Of a stretch of DNA of 47,372 bases, positions 44,401-47,372 are shown one piece after another (position 1 is the stretch's first letter; each line of letters starts with the position of its first letter). Source of the DNA: Methylobacterium sp. J-070 (GTDB lineage: Bacteria; Pseudomonadota; Alphaproteobacteria; Rhizobiales; Beijerinckiaceae); assembly GCF_022829385.1 (NCBI RefSeq), contig NZ_JAKSXX010000218.1:1-47372 (forward strand), read 5' to 3'. The position numbers were made by a program, and so were the translations under genes. The notes under the pieces were generated by a model. The model ran no database searches and had not been told where the DNA came from. It was given only the letters and a program-made list of their open reading frames with translations.

Positions 44401-47208
44401 ATGGCTGACGCTGCCATGGCCGGTGATCGTCGGCGCGAAGGTGACGGCCGAGCCGTCCGGGTTGCCGGCGTGGTTGAACACCAGCCTGCCGGTGCCGGCG
44501 CCGAAACGGACCTCGCCGGCCTGCACCGTGCCCGCGGCCAAAGCCGTATCGCCCGGCGCCGCGCCGATCGCCAGCGTGCCGGTCGAGCCGGCTCGGTCGG
44601 CGACGGTCACCGTGCCGGTGCCGCTGGTGCCGACCGACACCGTGCCGCCCGCCGCCACGGCGAGCGTGCCCGTGCCGCTGGATCCGACCTTGAGATCGGT
44701 GTTCGCGGTCCAGCGCGAGCCCGCGCCGGTCACGGTCACGCTGCCGGACGAGCCGCTCGCGAAACCGATGCGGCCGGAATTGAGGGTGAGGCTGCCGCCG
44801 GCCTCCAGCCGCAGAGCCCCGCCGTTGACGATACCGAAGGTGCCCTGCGTGCTCTGCCCGCTCAGCGTCCAGGTGCCGATCCCGTCCTTCAGGACGTAGC
44901 CGATATTGCCGGCGATCGGACCCAAGACGACGCCGTTGCCCGCGCCGCCCAGTTCGAGGGTCCGAGCGGCCCCGCCGGCCGCGCCGGAGATCCCGCCCGA
45001 CAGGGTCAGCGTGCCGGTATCCGCGTTGATGCGGCTGTCGTCCGTCAGGGTGATCGCCCCGGCGAAGCTGTTGTCGCCCGAGACGCTGCGCAGGGCGCCG
45101 CCGTCGCTCACACCGAAGCCGGCGATCGACAGCGCCTCGTTGCCCACCGCGATGCCGCCCTGGAGTACCAGCGCGGCGCCCGCGGCGACCGTCGTGCCGG
45201 TCGCCGCCGTGCCGTCCGCCGCGCCGAGGGCGGTGGGGTTGCGGATGTTGAGCACCCCGCCCGAAACCGTGGTGGCGCCCGAATAGGTATTGGCGCCGGT
45301 CAGGATCGTCGTGCCGGAGAGCTGGCTGAGGCTGCCCGCGCCGGTGATCGTCGGCGCGAAGGTGACGGCCGAGCCGTCCGGGTTGCCGGTGTGGTTGAAC
45401 ACCAGCCTGCCGGTGCCGGCGCCGAAGTGGACCTCGCCGGCCTGCACCGTGCCGGCGGCCACCGCCGTGTCGCCCGGCGCCGCGCCGATCGCCAGCGTGC
45501 CGATCGAGCCGGCTTGGTCGGCGACCGTCACCCTGCCGGTGCCGTTGGTGCCGACCGACACCGTGCCGCCCGCCGCCACGGCGAGCGTGCCCGTGCCGGA
45601 ATATCCGACGGTGAGCGTGTCACTGACGGCCCAGCGGGAGCCCATGCCGGTTACCGTCGCGCTGCCGGCCCCCGCGGCATAGCTCACATAGCCGCCTTGG
45701 GATGAGACGAGGCCGCCATCGGCCACAGTGAGCGTGCCCGTGCCGAGATTTCCGATGTAGAGGCCTTTGCTGGTCCAGTGGGAGCCGGAGCCGGTTACGG
45801 TCGCGTTGCCGGACGAGCCGGCCTGTACGGCGATAAATCCGTTATCGCTGGAGAGCCTGCCGCCGGCCTCCAGCCGCAGGGCCCCGGCGTCGATCTGGAG
45901 GACGTCGCTTAGCGCACTCTGCCCTGTCAGCGTCCAGGTGCCGGTGCCGTCCTTGATGAGAAAGCCGATGTTGCCGGCGATCGCGCCCGAGACGGTGCCG
46001 TCGCCCGCGCCGCCCAGCATCAGGCCGCGAAGGGACCCAGCCGCGCCGGAGATGCCGCCCGACAGGGCCAGCGTGTCGGCGTCCACGTTGATGCGGCCGC
46101 CGGTTGTCAGAGCGATTGCCCCCGCGAAGCTGTTGTTGCCCGAGACGCTGCGCAGGGCACCGCCGCCGTTCACCCCCAGGCCGGCGAGCGACAGCGCCTC
46201 GTTGCCCACCGCGATCCCGCCCTGCAGCGCCAGAGTCGCGTTGGCGACAACCGTCGTACCGGTCGCCGCCGTGCCGTCCGCGGCCCCGAGCGCGCCGGCG
46301 TTGCGGATGTTGAGCACCCCGCGCGAGACCGTGGTGGTGCCCGAATAGGTGTTGGCGGCGGTCAGGACCGCGGTGCCGGTGCCGACCTTGTTCACCCCGT
46401 AGCCGTTGCCGCCGATGGCGCCCGAGAGGGTCAGCGTGCCGGTGCCGCCGAGCGCGGCGTAGCCCGTGAGTGTCACGGCGCCGGAAACCCCGGCCGTACC
46501 CGTGCCGGTCAGCGCGCCGACGCCGCCCGCCCCGCCGCCCGTGAGGGACAGCGCGTTGGCCAGGGTGACGCCGTTCACGTCCAAGGTGCCGCCGCTCACG
46601 ACCGTCGCAGCGCCGGTGCCGAGCGCGGCGGCGTTCGCCGCGCTCAGCGTGCCGTTCCAAATGTTGGTGCCACCCGAGTAGGTGTTGGCGGCGGTCAGGA
46701 CCGCGGTGCCGGTGCCGACCTTGATCAGGCCGTAGCGGTTGCCGCCGTCGCCGATGACGCCCGAGACGGTCAGCGTGCCGGTGCCGCCGAGCCGAGCGGT
46801 GCTCCCGAGCGTCAAGGCGCCGGAGACACCGGCGATGCCGGTGCCGGTCAGCGCGCCGGTACCGCCGACCCCGGAACCCGCGAGGGACAGCGCGTTGGCC
46901 AGGGTGACGCCGTTCACGTCCAGGGTGCCGCCGTGCAAGACGGTGGGCACACCGGTGCCGAGCGCGGCGGCGGTGGCGGCGCTGAGCGTGCCGTTCCAAA
47001 GGTTGGTGCCGCACGAGTAGGTGTTGGCGGCGGTCAGGACCGCGGTGCCGGTGTCGACCTTGTACAGCCCGTTGCGGTTGCCGCCGTCGCCGATGGCCCC
47101 CGAGCCGGTCAGGTCGACGCAGCCCGGCGCTGGCGTGGCCGGTCTGCACGCTCGTACCCCTCGCGACGGTCCACCGAACGGACAGAGCGTTGGCCAGGGT
47201 GACGCCGT
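41407..47208 (-). CDS. Giant autotransporter adhesin (repeat passenger plus barrel), 5' part incomplete
   Basis: This open frame holds about 1930 codons. From the C-terminus: an outer-membrane beta-barrel of about 265 residues (AVWGQGLGQFGRTRGDG... to the terminal VKGNLTLRW with the aromatic end typical of barrels); a Thr-rich linker (TTTTTVVSSPAVQ) and a helical segment ASDVGAVMHTAALVQETLLD; then a long passenger. The passenger consists of autotransporter-associated beta-strand repeats with the recurring pattern TxLTGANTYSGxTTVSGGxL (eight or more copies) and Gly-rich SLTV/VTGxGS strands, as in surface adhesins or S-layer-like autotransporters. No signal peptide is in the window, because the gene continues past its right edge. 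The frame closes at an in-frame TGA at 47209-47211, where the repeat homology changes frame. It is convergent with pleD, 18 bases away. Confidence 0.9.
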   Translation of the reverse strand, partial: TASPWPTLCPFGGPSRGVRACRPATPAPGCVDLTGSGAIGDGGNRNGLYKVDTGTAVLTAANTYSCGTNLWNGTLSAATAAALGTGVPTVLHGGTLDVNGVTLANALSLAGSGVGGTGALTGTGIAGVSGALTLGSTARLGGTGTLTVSGVIGDGGNRYGLIKVGTGTAVLTAANTYSGGTNIWNGTLSAANAAALGTGAATVVSGGTLDVNGVTLANALSLTGGGAGGVGALTGTGTAGVSGAVTLTGYAALGGTGTLTLSGAIGGNGYGVNKVGTGTAVLTAANTYSGTTTVSRGVLNIRNAGALGAADGTAATGTTVVANATLALQGGIAVGNEALSLAGLGVNGGGALRSVSGNNSFAGAIALTTGGRINVDADTLALSGGISGAAGSLRGLMLGGAGDGTVSGAIAGNIGFLIKDGTGTWTLTGQSALSDVLQIDAGALRLEAGGRLSSDNGFIAVQAGSSGNATVTGSGSHWTSKGLYIGNLGTGTLTVADGGLVSSQGGYVSYAAGAGSATVTGMGSRWAVSDTLTVGYSGTGTLAVAAGGTVSVGTNGTGRVTVADQAGSIGTLAIGAAPGDTAVAAGTVQAGEVHFGAGTGRLVFNHTGNPDGSAVTFAPTITGAGSLSQLSGTTILTGANTYSGATTVSGGVLNIRNPTALGAADGTAATGTTVAAGAALVLQGGIAVGNEALSIAGFGVSDGGALRSVSGDNSFAGAITLTDDSRINADTGTLTLSGGISGAAGGAARTLELGGAGNGVVLGPIAGNIGYVLKDGIGTWTLSGQSTQGTFGIVNGGALRLEAGGSLTLNSGRIGFASGSSGSVTVTGAGSRWTANTDLKVGSSGTGTLAVAAGGTVSVGTSGTGTVTVADRAGSTGTLAIGAAPGDTALAAGTVQAGEVRFGAGTGRLVFNHAGNPDGSAVTFAPTITGHGSVSHLAGSTILTGANTYTGTTTVSGGTLSAANATALGTSVATVTAGGTLDVNGVTLANPLTLAGSGAGGVGALTGTGTAGVSGAITLAGNATLGGTGSLTVSGRIGDNGSGFGLTKVGTGTALLTGANTYGGGTNVTAGTLALGGGGTLGSPTATSTVAGATASLDLGGTAQTQAAVTLRDGGTLRNGTLAAPITSAGGTLDRIAGTASLTTVAGTTVSSGNSYTGATVVGDGSILRARGAGGFSAASAYTLAGTGTLDLAGASNGIGGLASSSSAAVVTSGAGGPAVLTVAGGGAFAGTIRDGAAPLGLTVAAGGPLVLTGGNTYTGATVIRAGATLRLGDGGTSGALAGTAGVANDGTLVLDRSDSVSFAQAIAGSGGLIQAGSGTTILAGRNTYTGATTISGGTLQIDGVLSASEVTVRRGGTLAGSGKIGDPLIEAGGRLAPGSASAIGTLAIHGPLTFAAGSFYTLKVTPTANDRTAVTGPVTIQGGTVQVLAGAGTYTPALRYTLLTATGGVTGRFTTLQTTSNLAFLTPSLIYDANAVSLGFAQTAPLISAATTANQAGPAIALNGAGPTVTTTVNAAPGAAPAGATTHVSPGGTATTTVTDGTTTTTVVSSPAVQVATAVLNQTAPGAGQALTALSGEIQASDVGAVMHTAALVQETLLDRLRFGGIDRFGSESALGGRFASGAFLPSAYAALAEEEQAPGRVSPAPARANAAVWGQGLGQFGRTRGDGNAARLTRETGGFLLGLESGYGALTLPGVGDLRVGVAAGYSTSTLDIPARRSSGSVEDVFGAVYGRAALGAVQVRAGAIYGSQALDTSRRVQFPGVTQSATGKAGSQTVQGFGEVGYRIAVGSGFLEPFVGGGALHVGRDGFSEAGGAAALRVFGRGYDVQTATAGVQGEAALSDQLGVDVPVSVHGLLGYRRAFGDVVPRVLAAFGGGRPFRVAGAPIDRDALVGSAGLEAQVTDAMSLGATYSGQVGARGRDHAVKGNLTLRW
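46565..47199. repeat. Long tandem repeat units in the autotransporter passenger
   Basis: The landmark GTGACGCCGTTCACGT recurs at 46565, 46904 and 47199. The first interval is 339 bases (113 codons). The second is 295 bases, 44 shorter and not a multiple of three. More diverged relatives of the unit continue down to about 44250, including a 921-base spaced pair (44421 and 45342) that keeps frame. Such repeats invite unequal recombination. Confidence 0.75.
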
Positions 47209-47372
47209 TCACGTTCAGGGTGCCGCCGAGCCAGACGGTGGCCACACCGGTGCCGAGCGCGGCGGCGTTCGCGGCGCTCAGCGTGCCGTTCCAAATGTTG
47301 GTGCCGCCCGAGTAGGTGTTGGCGGCGGTCAGGACCGCGGTGCCGGTGTCGACCTTGTACAGCCCGTGGCGG
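47180..47372 (-). pseudogene. Upstream autotransporter passenger fragment, out of frame
   Basis: On the minus strand this stretch reads NTYSGGTNIWNGTLSAANAA, then ALGTG..GGTLNVNGVTLANALS, the same repeat unit as in the main autotransporter frame but in a different frame. It runs off the window edge. Joining it to the downstream frame requires crossing an approximately 67-base non-repeat patch at 47113-47179. Either the gene is broken here, or the sequence or assembly is wrong at this tandem repeat. Confidence 0.6.

Noticed and set aside
42442..45705. A 1087-codon open frame on the plus strand opposite the autotransporter
   Set aside because: It is the antisense shadow of a GC-rich repeat gene. 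Its composition (Arg/Gly/Ala-rich, GDRRRE-like) has no fold or family features and no ribosome site.

Overview
The window is very GC-rich DNA from an alphaproteobacterium of the order Hyphomicrobiales (Rhizobiales). Methylobacterium or a close relative is the most likely source. The evidence is the gene order rpoZ-rsh / NYN / smpB-dapA / slt, the DUF3572-divK-pleD cell-cycle block, metXW, hisC-tyrC, an EipB-type periplasmic protein, and the many small secreted or membrane proteins typical of that genus. No rRNA, tRNA, CRISPR array, transposase or phage gene was seen.

Layout. Positions 1-9480 hold mostly small, poorly characterised genes: a PilZ protein, several secreted peptides, a Gly-rich secreted protein, a 694-residue BON/OmpA-like protein and a YidB/DUF937 protein. 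Positions 9480-10440 form a short accessory patch with a DUF4926-DUF6883 pair. Positions 10456-14206 carry the fatty-acid cluster fabD-fabG-acpP-fabF on the minus strand. Positions 14507-24603 carry a possible TRAP-transporter remnant, rpoZ, the (p)ppGpp synthetase/hydrolase rsh, a NYN-domain protein, a peroxiredoxin, smpB, dapA, a lytic transglycosylase and a periplasmic catalase-like peroxidase. Positions 24709-26901 hold a secreted peptide and a sulfotransferase next to an APS kinase. Positions 27323-32496 carry metX-metW (methionine), small membrane proteins, a DUF1488-like protein and hisC-tyrC (His/Tyr/Phe). Positions 32773-38696 carry an exported MsrA, a solitary trpB, a membrane-anchored helix-hairpin-helix protein, an ABC exporter and an EipB-like protein. 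Positions 39130-41388 carry DUF3572, divK and pleD. From 41407 to the window edge runs a giant autotransporter adhesin made of repeats; its 5' part is shifted out of frame.

How the genes fit together. Most are housekeeping functions: lipid synthesis, the stringent response, trans-translation, lysine/peptidoglycan precursors, methionine and aromatic amino acids. DivK and PleD form the polarity and c-di-GMP switch, and a perfect CtrA-type box upstream of slt may tie wall remodelling to the same cell-cycle network. Accessory or less-described parts are the DUF4926/DUF6883 pair, the sulfotransferase/APS-kinase pair, the two perfect hairpins between divK and pleD, and the rearranged autotransporter. 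I found no clearly new multi-gene defence or mobile system. The items most worth a second look are listed as findings.
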